Shown here piece by piece: positions 26,562 to 35,943 of a DNA stretch of 64,000 bases. The notes beneath the pieces are model-generated. The model worked only from the letters and a program-made list of their open reading frames with translations, ran no database searches and had not been told where the DNA came from. Position 1 is the first letter of the stretch; each line of letters begins with the position of its first letter. The translations under genes were made by a program, and so were the position numbers. The stretch is from positions 48,727-112,726 of the forward strand of contig CANRCB010000003.1 in assembly GCA_947629015.1 (NCBI GenBank), written 5' to 3'. Source of the DNA: an uncultured Gemmiger sp. (GTDB lineage Bacteria > Bacillota > Clostridia > Oscillospirales > Ruminococcaceae).

Positions 26562-27712
26562 ACAAATCGGATCTGTTTTTCAAACTGGGCCCGAACCTGG
26601 CGGCCTACCGTATGAACCGTTGGTTCGGGTACCAGAACTTCAACCCTATCACGCTGACCTACTCGGTCACGGCGGCGTGCCAGAGCCGCTGCAAGACCTG
26701 CCAGATCGGCGCCATGTTCTGCCAAGACCCTTCCCGCGCTGAACGCGACCTCAAGCTGGACGAGATCGAGAAGATTTTTGCCAGCATGAAACCCGTCTAC
26801 TTTTTCAATATGAGCGGCGGCGAGCCCTTCCTGCGCAAGGATCTGCCGGATATCGTGCGTCTGGCCTGCAAGTACCTCAAGCCGCGGGTCATCCACACGC
26901 CAACCAACGCCATCCTCACCGACCGCATCATCGAGAACACCGAGAAGATCCTCAAGATCATCCGGGAAGAATACGACCCCACTGTCCCGTTCACCGTCAA
27001 GCCGTCCATTGACGGCGTGGGAGAGATGCACGATGAGATCCGCGGCGTAAAGGGCAACTTTGACAAACTCCTCAAGACCATCGAGGGGCTCAAAAAACTG
27101 GAGGAAAAGTACGACAACTTCCACCTGGAGCTGGGCACCGTCATCTCCAATTTCAACATCGACCATCTGGACGAGATCGAGGATTTTGTGCACGGCCTGG
27201 GCATTGAGAGTTACCGCAACGAGGTGGCCGAGTGCCGCACTGAGTTCTTTAACCTGGATGATCCCATCACCCCGCCGGCGGACGTATATCAGCGCCTCAT
27301 CAAGGATTTTGCGCGCAAGGTGGAGGAGAATATCGCCACCAAAAAAAGCCTGGCCAAAACGACCGAGGCGCTGCGCGTCGTCTATTACGACATTGCCGGG
27401 CGCATCCTGGCCGAGAAGCGCCAGGTCATCCCGTGCTACGCGGGCGTGTCCAACGTGCACATCAATTTTGACGGCGGGGTGTGGCCCTGCTGTGTGCTGG
27501 GGTATGACCAGGAAATGGGCAACCTGCGGGATTACGATTACGATTTCCAGAAGCTGTGGCACAGCGAAAAAGCGCAGAAGGTCCGCAAGTATATCCGCGG
27601 CGGCAACTGTGCCTGCCCGCTGGCCAATCAGGGCTATTCCAACATCCTCATGCACTTCCCGTCTTTGTTCAAGGCCGGGGTCAAGAGCATCCAGTTTGGG
27701 ATGAAAAAGTAA
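26558..27712 (+). CDS. Radical SAM protein with SPASM-like C-terminal cysteines
   Basis: TAACQSRCKTCQIG (CxxxCxxC); FNMSGGEPFLRKDL; C-terminal CYAGVSNVHINFDGGVWPCC...CACP. Confidence 0.9.
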   Translation: MNKSDLFFKLGPNLAAYRMNRWFGYQNFNPITLTYSVTAACQSRCKTCQIGAMFCQDPSRAERDLKLDEIEKIFASMKPVYFFNMSGGEPFLRKDLPDIVRLACKYLKPRVIHTPTNAILTDRIIENTEKILKIIREEYDPTVPFTVKPSIDGVGEMHDEIRGVKGNFDKLLKTIEGLKKLEEKYDNFHLELGTVISNFNIDHLDEIEDFVHGLGIESYRNEVAECRTEFFNLDDPITPPADVYQRLIKDFARKVEENIATKKSLAKTTEALRVVYYDIAGRILAEKRQVIPCYAGVSNVHINFDGGVWPCCVLGYDQEMGNLRDYDYDFQKLWHSEKAQKVRKYIRGGNCACPLANQGYSNILMHFPSLFKAGVKSIQFGMKK

Positions 27713-27720
27713 GGACGAAA

Positions 27721-28659
27721 ATGGCAGCCAAAAAATGGATCAAAATCGCGGGCAACATCCTGACAGCCCTGGCGTTGGTGCTGGTCGTATACCGCCTGGC
27801 CAGCATAGAGATCGATTATTCCATCATTTTCCGGTGGGATCACCTTTGCTGGGTGGCGTTCCTGGCCCTTCTGTACGGGGTCCATATCGCGTCCATCCCG
27901 TATTCCTGGCAGATCATATTGCATATCGTCACGGGGAAGAAACTCCCGTTTTTGTCGATCCAATATACATTCTGCCGTTCCAATCTGCTGAAATATCTGC
28001 CGGGGAACGTGTTTCAGTATGTGGGCCGCAACGAGATCGCCGTTCAATATGACCTGCCGCACAAGGAGGTCGCCCTTTCCACCCTGTTGGATGTGGCGGC
28101 CAACATTTTGGGGGTACTGGCGGTCGCCGTACTGTGCTATGCGGCCGGCCTTCAGACCGGGCTGGAAAGCGTCCTTGGGCGGGTCAGCCCGGCATGGCTG
28201 GGGGCCGCTGCGGTGGCGGTGCTCCTTGTGTGCGTCATTGCCTACAAACTGCGGGCGTTCCTACTGGAAAAGCTCCGGATCCTCTTTATCGGTGCCAACT
28301 TGGCGCGCTATGCGTTTTGCATCGCCTACTATGCCTTTTTTGCCCTGTATACGGGCGCCATCTATCTTGCCGTCCTGACGCAGATCCTGAATGTCCCGTT
28401 AAATGGCCGGCTGCTGTTTATCGTGATCGGAGCTTACCAGCTTTCCTGGCTGCTTGGGTTCATCATGCCGGGCGCACCCGGCGGCGTGGGGATACGCGAA
28501 ACGGTGATCGTCGTCCTTTTGGCGCAATACGTCCCGCAGGATCCCGTACTGCTCGCGATCGTCATGTATCGCATCATCAACATCGTCGGGGATTTCATCG
28601 CCTTGCTGCTCAACCGTGTATGGGCTTTGGGAGTAAAACGGTGCAGGAACCGCGCGTGA
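27721..28659 (+). CDS. Lysylphosphatidylglycerol synthase TM-region/AglD-like integral membrane protein
   Basis: Multi-[18 protein letters not shown]...[18 protein letters not shown] is typical of this superfamily. Confidence 0.75.
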   Translation: MAAKKWIKIAGNILTALALVLVVYRLASIEIDYSIIFRWDHLCWVAFLALLYGVHIASIPYSWQIILHIVTGKKLPFLSIQYTFCRSNLLKYLPGNVFQYVGRNEIAVQYDLPHKEVALSTLLDVAANILGVLAVAVLCYAAGLQTGLESVLGRVSPAWLGAAAVAVLLVCVIAYKLRAFLLEKLRILFIGANLARYAFCIAYYAFFALYTGAIYLAVLTQILNVPLNGRLLFIVIGAYQLSWLLGFIMPGAPGGVGIRETVIVVLLAQYVPQDPVLLAIVMYRIINIVGDFIALLLNRVWALGVKRCRNRA

Positions 28660-28688
28660 GGAAAAAAATCGAACGGGAGAGAAAAAGT

Positions 28689-29918
28689 ATGAACATAGCG
28701 ATTGCCGGCACGGGGTATGTAGGGTTGTCGAATGCGATCCTGCTGGCGCAGCACAACCACGTAATGGCGGTGGACATCGTGGCGGAGAAGGTGGCGATGA
28801 TCAATGCCCGCCGCTCCCCGCTGGTGGACAAAGAGATCGAGGAATATCTTTCCAGCAAAAAACTGGATCTGACTGCCACCACCGATGGCGATACCGCCTA
28901 CCGCGACGCGGAGTTTGTCATCATCTCCACCCCCACCAACTATGACCCCGCTAAAAACTATTTCGATACCTCCTCGGTGGAGTCAGTCATCCGGCAGGTA
29001 CAGGCGGTGAACCCGGATGCTGTCATGGTCATCAAATCCACCGTGCCGGTGGGCTATACCGAGGCGGTGCGGGAAAAACTGGGTTGTAAAAAACTGCTGT
29101 TCTCGCCGGAGTTCCTGCGCGAGGGCAAAGCCTTGTATGATAACCTCTACCCCTCGCGCATCATCGTGGGCGCGCCGGAGGAAGAGGTTCTTCGTACTGC
29201 TGCGCAGCAGTTTGCGGATCTGTTGGCGCAGGGCGCCAACAGGAAAGATATCCCTGTGCTGCTCATGCGGCCGACCGAGGCGGAGGCGGTCAAGCTGTTT
29301 GCCAACAGCTATCTGGCGCTGCGGGTCGCCTATTTCAACGAGTTGGACACCTACGCCGAGGTGCGCGGGCTGGACAGCAAACGGATCATTGCGGGGGTCT
29401 GCCTTGACCCGCGTATCGGTGATTTTTACAACAACCCCTCGTTTGGGTACGGCGGGTACTGCCTGCCCAAAGACACCAAGCAGCTGCGTGCGAATTTTGA
29501 CCAGGTGCCGAGCAATATCATCGGGGCCATTGTGGACGCGAACCATACACGCAAGGATTTTATCGCCGAGCGCATCCTGGAGAAGGCGGGGTACTACGGC
29601 GCCAACGGCGAAGGGTACGGCGGCCGGCCGGGGAACCCATGCACGGTGGGTATCTACCGGCTGACGATGAAGTCGAACTCGGACAATTTCCGGCAGTCGA
29701 GCATACAGGGTGTGATGAAACGGCTGAAGGCGAAGGGTGTGGAGGTCATCCTCTACGAGCCGACGCTGAAGGACGAGACGTTCTATGGCAGTCGTGTGCT
29801 GCGTGACTGGGACGCCTTCGTCCGCGAGAGCCAGGTCATCATCGCCAACCGTATGGACGAACGCCTGCGCCCGGTACAGCATAAGGTCTATACTCGGGAC
29901 CTCTTTAAGAGGGATTGA
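28689..29918 (+). CDS. ugd: UDP-glucose 6-dehydrogenase
   Basis: [30 protein letters not shown]...[23 protein letters not shown]...[15 protein letters not shown]. Confidence 0.93.
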   Translation: MNIAIAGTGYVGLSNAILLAQHNHVMAVDIVAEKVAMINARRSPLVDKEIEEYLSSKKLDLTATTDGDTAYRDAEFVIISTPTNYDPAKNYFDTSSVESVIRQVQAVNPDAVMVIKSTVPVGYTEAVREKLGCKKLLFSPEFLREGKALYDNLYPSRIIVGAPEEEVLRTAAQQFADLLAQGANRKDIPVLLMRPTEAEAVKLFANSYLALRVAYFNELDTYAEVRGLDSKRIIAGVCLDPRIGDFYNNPSFGYGGYCLPKDTKQLRANFDQVPSNIIGAIVDANHTRKDFIAERILEKAGYYGANGEGYGGRPGNPCTVGIYRLTMKSNSDNFRQSSIQGVMKRLKAKGVEVILYEPTLKDETFYGSRVLRDWDAFVRESQVIIANRMDERLRPVQHKVYTRDLFKRD

Positions 29919-29947
29919 ACGGTCCCGTTCTTCTGACGGGACCGTTC
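29917..29947 (+). terminator. Stem-loop at the 3' end of ugd
   Basis: GAACGGTCCCGT-tcttctg-ACGGGACCGTTC perfect 12-bp stem; weak U-tract. Confidence 0.5.
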
Positions 29948-29989
29948 ATCCGCAGGCCAGGCCGGAACAGAAGAAGTCACGATCGATCG

Positions 29990-30027
29990 AAAGCCCCGTC
30001 CTGTTCTGAAAGAGGATGGGGCTTTTG
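29990..30027 (+). terminator. Rho-independent terminator candidate
   Basis: AAAGCCCCGTCCT...AGGATGGGGCTTTTG stem followed by T-rich bases. Confidence 0.7.
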
Positions 30028-30193
30028 TGATGCACTTGCAGGATGGGCAAAGAACGGTATGCCCGGGGCGGCATTTTCTCGTATTCACAATAACGGCCCG
30101 CCCGGATGCCTCCGATATTCAGCACGGAAGCATATTTTTCGTAGCAGTATCGTTGCATGATCGTGCCGTGCCATAGAATATTGTTAGGTCAGC

Positions 30194-30222
30194 TTGCATA
30201 TGGCGGGAAACTGTTGTATAAT
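30194..30222 (+). promoter_or_regulatory. Predicted promoter of the rfbF operon
   Basis: TTGCAT 30194-30199, 17-bp spacer, TATAAT 30217-30222. A palindrome TTTGTTTGTAAACAAA follows at 30226-30241. Confidence 0.75.
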
Positions 30223-30293
30223 GACTTTGTTTGTAAACAAAAACGCGTATAAATGGAAGAGCAATATACAATGCGGGAGGTAGCAATAGAAAT

Positions 30294-31070
30294 ATGAAGG
30301 TCGTGATTTTGGCCGGCGGGTTCGGCACCCGTATCAGCGAGGAGAGCGTGCTCAAGCCCAAACCCATGGTGGAGATCGGCGGTAAGCCCATCCTGTGGCA
30401 CATCATGAAGGGCTATGCCCACTATGGCTACACCGATTTTATCATCTGCGCCGGGTATAAGCAGGATGTCATCAAGCAGTATTTCTTTGACTATTACCTG
30501 CACAACGCCGATGTCGCCTTTGATTTGGCGACCAACTCCATGCAGGTGCTCAACAGCCATGCCGAGCCGTGGAAAGTGACGGTGGTGGACACCGGCCTCA
30601 ACACCATGACGGGCGGACGTCTCAAACGCGTGCAGGAATATATTGGCAACGAGCCTTTCATGCTCACCTACGGCGACGGCGTCTCGGACATCGACCTCAA
30701 TGCATTGGAAGCCTTCCACAGGGCGCACGGCAAGCTGGTCACGATGTCCAGCTACAACGTTGGCCAACAGTTCGGCGTGCTGGATGTGGATGCCCAGGGC
30801 CTGGTGACCGGATTCCGCGAAAAGCAGGAAATGGACGGCAGCATGATCAATATCGGCTTTATGGTCTGCCAGCCGGAATTCCTTGACTATATCGAGGGGG
30901 ATCCCATTGTGCTGGAAAAGCAGCCGTTGGAGACGGCAGCCAGGCAGGGCCAGCTGCAAAGCTGCTGCCACAAGGGCTTTTGGAAGTGCATGGATACCGT
31001 GCGGGATAAAAACCTGCTGGAGGAACTTTGGAACAGCGGCAAAGCGCCATGGAAGGTGTGGAAAGATTGA
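30294..31070 (+). CDS. rfbF: Glucose-1-phosphate cytidylyltransferase
   Basis: MKVVILAGGFGTRISEESVLKPKPMVEIGGKPILWHIMKGYAHYGYTDFIICAGYKQ. Confidence 0.95.
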   Translation: MKVVILAGGFGTRISEESVLKPKPMVEIGGKPILWHIMKGYAHYGYTDFIICAGYKQDVIKQYFFDYYLHNADVAFDLATNSMQVLNSHAEPWKVTVVDTGLNTMTGGRLKRVQEYIGNEPFMLTYGDGVSDIDLNALEAFHRAHGKLVTMSSYNVGQQFGVLDVDAQGLVTGFREKQEMDGSMINIGFMVCQPEFLDYIEGDPIVLEKQPLETAARQGQLQSCCHKGFWKCMDTVRDKNLLEELWNSGKAPWKVWKD

Positions 31071-32164
31071 TGGATCTGAGCTTTTACAAAGGCAAACGCG
31101 TCTTTGTTACGGGGCACACCGGCTTCAAGGGCACCTGGCTGTGCCGGATGCTGGTGGGTGCCGGCGCGGTGGTCACCGGCTACAGCCTTGACCCGCCGAC
31201 CGACCCGAACCTGTTCGCCCTGGCGGGGCTGGAAGGCAAAATGACCGACGTCCGCGGCGATATCCGTGACCTGGAACGCCTCAAAAAAGCGTATGACGCG
31301 GCGGACCCCGAGATCGTGCTGCACCTGGCCGCGCAGCCCATCGTACGGGACAGCTATAAGGATCCGCGCTACACCTACGAGACGAACGTCATGGGCACCG
31401 TTGATCTGCTGGAGTGCGTGCGCCTGGCCGTGGCCGCGGGCCGGGGGCCCAAATCGGTGCTCAATGTCACGACCGACAAGGTCTACCACAACAATGAATG
31501 GTGTTGGGGCTACCGCGAGGAAGAGCCGCTGGACGGGTACGACCCGTATTCCAACTCCAAAAGCTGCTCCGAACTTGTCACCCACAGCTACATCAACAGC
31601 TTTTTTGCCGCCCCCGGTGCGCCGGCGGTGTCCACCGCGCGGGCGGGCAATGTCATCGGCGGGGGAGACTTTGCCAATGACCGCATCATCCCGGACTGCG
31701 TGCGTGCCATGCAGGCCGGGCAGGCCATCGGCGTGCGCAACCCGTACTCCACCCGGCCCTACCAGCACGTGTTGGAGCCGCTGGCTGTCTACCTGACCAT
31801 CGCCCAAAAGCAGTATGAGGATAAAAAGTACGCCGGCTTTTACAATGTGGGCCCCGACGACTGTGACTGCCTGACCACCGGCGAACTGGTGGATCTTTTC
31901 TGCAAGACCTGGGGCGAGGGCGCCCGGTGGGAAAACCGTGCCGAGCCCGGCGCCCCGCATGAGGCGACCTTCCTCAAGCTGGATTGCAGCAAGATCAAGG
32001 CGACTTTCGGCTGGCGGCCGCGCTGGCATATGGACGAGTGTATGCGGATGACCTGCCGCTTTGCCAAGGTTTGGCTGGCCGGCGGCGATGTCCCCGCCGA
32101 GATGGATGCCGAGATCACTGCCTTTTTAGGCAGAGATTGCCCCCAAAACGCAAATTGTGGATGA
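31070..32164 (+). CDS. rfbG: CDP-glucose 4,6-dehydratase
   Basis: MDLSFYKGKRVFVTGHTGFKGTWLCRMLVGAGAVVTGYSLDPPTDPNLF...YDPYSNSKSCSELVTHSY. Confidence 0.94.
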   Translation: MDLSFYKGKRVFVTGHTGFKGTWLCRMLVGAGAVVTGYSLDPPTDPNLFALAGLEGKMTDVRGDIRDLERLKKAYDAADPEIVLHLAAQPIVRDSYKDPRYTYETNVMGTVDLLECVRLAVAAGRGPKSVLNVTTDKVYHNNEWCWGYREEEPLDGYDPYSNSKSCSELVTHSYINSFFAAPGAPAVSTARAGNVIGGGDFANDRIIPDCVRAMQAGQAIGVRNPYSTRPYQHVLEPLAVYLTIAQKQYEDKKYAGFYNVGPDDCDCLTTGELVDLFCKTWGEGARWENRAEPGAPHEATFLKLDCSKIKATFGWRPRWHMDECMRMTCRFAKVWLAGGDVPAEMDAEITAFLGRDCPQNANCG

Positions 32165-34040
32165 TTCGTCGCCAACTGGATGCCCGCAGGACGGGATATA
32201 CCTTCGAGAAGGGAGAGCAAATGTTTTGGGAAAGCCGGACATTTTGAAGAAACCGCAAAGCCGGCAGAGGTTTTACACGGCCGTATTTTGCGCGGCAGCC
32301 GTTCTTGTTACCGTTGCGTGGTTTATGTACATCCGCGTCATTTTGAATTATGAGCGCGCAGGCGACGATTCGTATGATCATTTGGTCTGGTGGTACAGGC
32401 TTGCCCATGAAGGTGCGTGGAACATTTGGGCTGAGGGTCTGCGGGAACTGAAAAATCAGTTGCTGTTGAAAGTAGACCGCTTTTATCCTTTTAATGCTCG
32501 CGGCGTGGATCGTGTTGTCTGGCATTTTACGGAGAGCATCGTTTCTTATCGGTTGTTTTTGATTACCCTTAGCTGTGCCACGGGGATTGCGTTTGGCACT
32601 CTCCTGTGGCGGCTTACCAACAAAAAATGGCTTGGAATGGCGTTTTTTGCCCTGATGCCGCTGATGTTTTGCCTTCCTGGCGGGATCATGACAAGTTATG
32701 ACGGAATTGTTACCAATACGCTGCTCAGGGCACTTCTTTCGGCACATTGTATGGTCAGCTGGGCGCACACAAGGCATTGGCGTTGGGCGGGCCTCTCGGC
32801 ATTTTTCATGTTTATGAGCTGTGGAACGTATGAATTGGGTTATATCCTGATCATCGCCTTGGGCTTCTTCGCTCTGATGCTCCACGACCGATTCCGGGAC
32901 AGCGTCTGTACAGGGCTGCCTGCTGCAGTGGGGGAATTGATCGCAATGGGGTTCCGCGTAGCCAGCGGCAGGGGGAAGGCTGCCAATGCCAGCGTGGATT
33001 TTAACTTCGATATCCCCAAAATCGTTGAGACAACGCTAAAACAGATGTGGGGGGGGGTACCAAACGGCTTAGCCATAGCGTCAAAACGTCCTTGGCCCGA
33101 AACATGGACGTATGGTGACTTGTTTTGGTCTTTTTGTCTGGCTTTCGTGTGCGTTGCAGCGCTTTATCTTATCACCGTCCCATTGAGCCGAAAGCAATGG
33201 GTCTGCCTGTCTTTTGCCGGGCTCTGTATCCTGGCAGGGCCGGCGTTGATGATAGGGCTTTCCAGCAAGTATCAGACAGTAGGGTGGATATCCTGGCGCA
33301 CGACTTACATCCCCGCAGAGATGGTATCTTACGGTGTGGGATGTACAGCCATGCTCCTTATGCTGGGGGCGCTGCAGCTTGTGCGCGGCGCAAGGCATCG
33401 GAAGATCCTGCGCCTTGGCTTTGCCGGGGCGATGGTGGTATTGCTGACGGCCAGCGGTATTTATACACGATCCATAACACGGGTCGTTTATCCGCCGGAG
33501 TCCCGCTACAATTATGAACTTCATGCCGCCAGCATCACGGATGGCATTGCGGACAATGTCAGGGCCGAGGATATCCTGTTCCTGAATTTCAGTCCCTATG
33601 GCGGCAATGAAAGGGCGGCGCAATCCTTTTTCCGCCGATACGGTGAGCGGGAATTGCAAGTCTATCCCAGCCGCTATTGGACCCAGAACAACCCGGCCGA
33701 GGAAATAGCAGAGGACACAACGCTCTATCTTATGGGCATCAGCGACCATGTGAATGCAAGGAGCGCCAGCGATTACAGTATCGTGTGGTTGGGATATGCA
33801 CAGGATAAAGAAGCGACCCTGATGCGTGATGTAAGGATCTATATCGACGGCGCAAAGATACCGGAAAACGCGGTTCTGCAATACAGCGTGAAAATGCCGG
33901 ACGGAAACGCCGAGCAGCGGATGGTTGCACTGAATACTTTGCCGCGCACCGAGATCAATGAAAAGGGAAGATATTTTGTCATCCTGAATGATCAGAATAT
34001 CGATACGGCAACATTTCTGTGTGAGGCTGCACCCGCCTGA
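32157..34040 (+). CDS. Multi-TM membrane protein (GT-C-like), contains an in-frame G9 tract; start codon uncertain
   Basis: Hydrophobic segments; ERAGDDSYDHLVWWYRLAHEGAWNIWAEGLRELKNQ; possible starts are GTG 32157 or TTG 32226. Confidence 0.7.
   Translation: MDDSSPTGCPQDGIYLREGRANVLGKPDILKKPQSRQRFYTAVFCAAAVLVTVAWFMYIRVILNYERAGDDSYDHLVWWYRLAHEGAWNIWAEGLRELKNQLLLKVDRFYPFNARGVDRVVWHFTESIVSYRLFLITLSCATGIAFGTLLWRLTNKKWLGMAFFALMPLMFCLPGGIMTSYDGIVTNTLLRALLSAHCMVSWAHTRHWRWAGLSAFFMFMSCGTYELGYILIIALGFFALMLHDRFRDSVCTGLPAAVGELIAMGFRVASGRGKAANASVDFNFDIPKIVETTLKQMWGGVPNGLAIASKRPWPETWTYGDLFWSFCLAFVCVAALYLITVPLSRKQWVCLSFAGLCILAGPALMIGLSSKYQTVGWISWRTTYIPAEMVSYGVGCTAMLLMLGALQLVRGARHRKILRLGFAGAMVVLLTASGIYTRSITRVVYPPESRYNYELHAASITDGIADNVRAEDILFLNFSPYGGNERAAQSFFRRYGERELQVYPSRYWTQNNPAEEIAEDTTLYLMGISDHVNARSASDYSIVWLGYAQDKEATLMRDVRIYIDGAKIPENAVLQYSVKMPDGNAEQRMVALNTLPRTEINEKGRYFVILNDQNIDTATFLCEAAPA
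33049..33057 (+). repeat. Poly-G tract, G9 (in frame: M-W-G-G-V-P)
   Basis: CAGATGT GGGGGGGGG TACCAAAC. Confidence 0.95.
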
Positions 34041-34129
34041 ACCAAAAGGCTTGAATGGGACAAGTTCAGACCCTGGTGCACTTCGACTGCAGACGTTTTA
34101 TAATGCTGAAGATCTGGAGGAGATTATAA

Positions 34130-35476
34130 ATGCCAAACTGGAAAAACGAAGCTGAGGCCCGTGCCCAAATCAAGGAATTGGTCACCCAATATTACCACGA
34201 TTTCAAAGAGAAAAAAGAGCCCTTTCAGCCCGGGGACCGCATCACCTACGCGGCGCGCGTGTTTGACGAGAAGGAGATGTGCGCCCTTACCGACGCCACG
34301 TTGGATTTCTGGCTGACCACCGGCCGCTTTGCCGAAGAATTTGAAAAAGGATTCGCCAAATGGCTGGGCGTGCGTTTTGCAAACCTCGTCAACAGCGGGT
34401 CTTCGGCCAACCTCATCGCGTTCATGGCGCTGACGGCGCCGGAACTTGGCGAGCGGCAGATCAAAAAGGGCGACGAGATCATCACCGTGGCCTGCGGTTT
34501 CCCCACCACCGTCACGCCGGCTTTGCAGTACGGCGCCGTGCCGGTGTTCGTGGATGTCACCGTGCCGCAGTACAACATTGATGTGAGCAAGCTGGAGGCC
34601 GCGCTCTCGCCGAAAACCAAGGCCGTGATGATCGCGCACACGCTGGGCAATCCGTTCGACCTTGCCGCTGTCAAGGCGTTCTGCGATGCGCACAAGCTGT
34701 GGCTGGTCGAGGACAACTGCGATGCGCTCGGCAGCACCTACACCATCGACGGGCAGACACGCTTCACCGGGACCTGGGGCGACATCGGCACCAGCAGTTT
34801 CTATCCGCCGCACCACATGACGATGGGGGAGGGCGGCTGCGTCTACACCAATGACCCGCTGCTCAACCGCCTGATCAAGAGCTACCGCGACTGGGGGCGG
34901 GACTGTGTCTGCCCCTCCGGGCATGACAATTTCTGCGGCCGCCGCTTTGACGGCCAGTACGGCGAGCTGCCTGCCGGCTATGACCACAAGTATGTCTACA
35001 GCCATTTCGGCTATAACCTCAAGGTCACCGATATGCAGGCGGCCGTTGGGTGCGAGCAGCTCAAAAAATTCCCCGCCTTTATCGAGCGCCGCCGCCACAA
35101 CTGGCAGCGCCTGCACGATGCGTTGGCCGCAAGCCCCGTGGCGGACAAGATCATCCTGCCGCAGGCGGCGCCCGGCAGCAAGCCTTCGTGGTTCGGGTTC
35201 CTCATCTCGGTGCGGCCGGAAAGCGGGCTTTCCCGCAACGCCGTCACGCGGTATATCGAGGATCACAACGTGCAGACCCGGCTGCTGTTCAGCGGCAACC
35301 TGGTCAAGCATCCCTGCTTTGACCAGATCCGCGGGACCGATGCCTACCGCGTTGTGGGCGGGCTCGAAAACACGGACTTTATCATGAACAACACCTTCTG
35401 GGTCGGTGTTTACCCCGGCATGACGGATGAGATGATCGACTATATGGCAAAGACGATCGAGGAGGCTTTGCGGTAA
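34130..35476 (+). CDS. rfbH: CDP-4-keto-6-deoxy-D-glucose 3-dehydrase (PLP-dependent)
   Basis: Aspartate aminotransferase-fold protein with NLVNSGSSANLIAFMALTAPELG..., VEDNCDALGSTY, TSSFYPPHHMTMGEGGCVYTND (His replaces the internal-aldimine Lys, as in RfbH/ColD-type dehydrases). Confidence 0.93.
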   Translation: MPNWKNEAEARAQIKELVTQYYHDFKEKKEPFQPGDRITYAARVFDEKEMCALTDATLDFWLTTGRFAEEFEKGFAKWLGVRFANLVNSGSSANLIAFMALTAPELGERQIKKGDEIITVACGFPTTVTPALQYGAVPVFVDVTVPQYNIDVSKLEAALSPKTKAVMIAHTLGNPFDLAAVKAFCDAHKLWLVEDNCDALGSTYTIDGQTRFTGTWGDIGTSSFYPPHHMTMGEGGCVYTNDPLLNRLIKSYRDWGRDCVCPSGHDNFCGRRFDGQYGELPAGYDHKYVYSHFGYNLKVTDMQAAVGCEQLKKFPAFIERRRHNWQRLHDALAASPVADKIILPQAAPGSKPSWFGFLISVRPESGLSRNAVTRYIEDHNVQTRLLFSGNLVKHPCFDQIRGTDAYRVVGGLENTDFIMNNTFWVGVYPGMTDEMIDYMAKTIEEALR

Positions 35477-35913
35477 TGCTGAAAGCGCTGTGGGCGCGCT
35501 TGGGCGTACATACCTCTGCCGAGGCCCGGACGTTGCTTTGGCAGTTTTGTAAGTTCGGTATGGTCGGCTTAAGCAACACGGCCGTCAGCATGGGGGTCTA
35601 CTACCTGTTTTTGTGGCTGGATCCAAATCTGTATATGGTCGGTAGTGTGCTTGGCACGATCTTGAGCATCGCCAATGCCTTCTTCTGGAATGATCGGTTC
35701 GTTTTTACCGGTAATGAGCGGGATTTAAAAAGTACCCTCAAACGTCTGGGCAAAACTTATATCAGCTATGGGGGAACTTCGATCTTGTCCAATGTGTTGC
35801 TGTGGGTGGAAGTAACGTTCTTCCATGTCGGCAAAAGCATTGCCCCCGTCGTAAATCTGCTTGTTACCATTCCGATCAACTTTGTCATCAATAAGCTGTG
35901 GACCTTCCGCTGA
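35476..35913 (+). CDS. GtrA-family flippase-like protein
   Basis: LWQFCKFGMVGLSNTAVSMGVYYLFLW...SIANAFFWNDRFVF...NLLVTIPINFVINKLWTFR: GtrA hallmarks. Confidence 0.9.
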   Translation: MLKALWARLGVHTSAEARTLLWQFCKFGMVGLSNTAVSMGVYYLFLWLDPNLYMVGSVLGTILSIANAFFWNDRFVFTGNERDLKSTLKRLGKTYISYGGTSILSNVLLWVEVTFFHVGKSIAPVVNLLVTIPINFVINKLWTFR

Positions 35914-35943
35914 ACCCGGATGTCTGCTGAAAAGGAGAATTTC

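Noticed and set aside
29946-30158. 70-aa minus-strand ORF downstream of ugd
   Set aside because: It runs through the predicted terminator hairpins and has no recognisable similarity; probably non-coding intergenic DNA.
34060-34128. Possible promoter before rfbH (TATAAT at 34099-34104)
   Set aside because: The -10 is good but no acceptable -35 lies at 16-18 bp; not reported as a feature.
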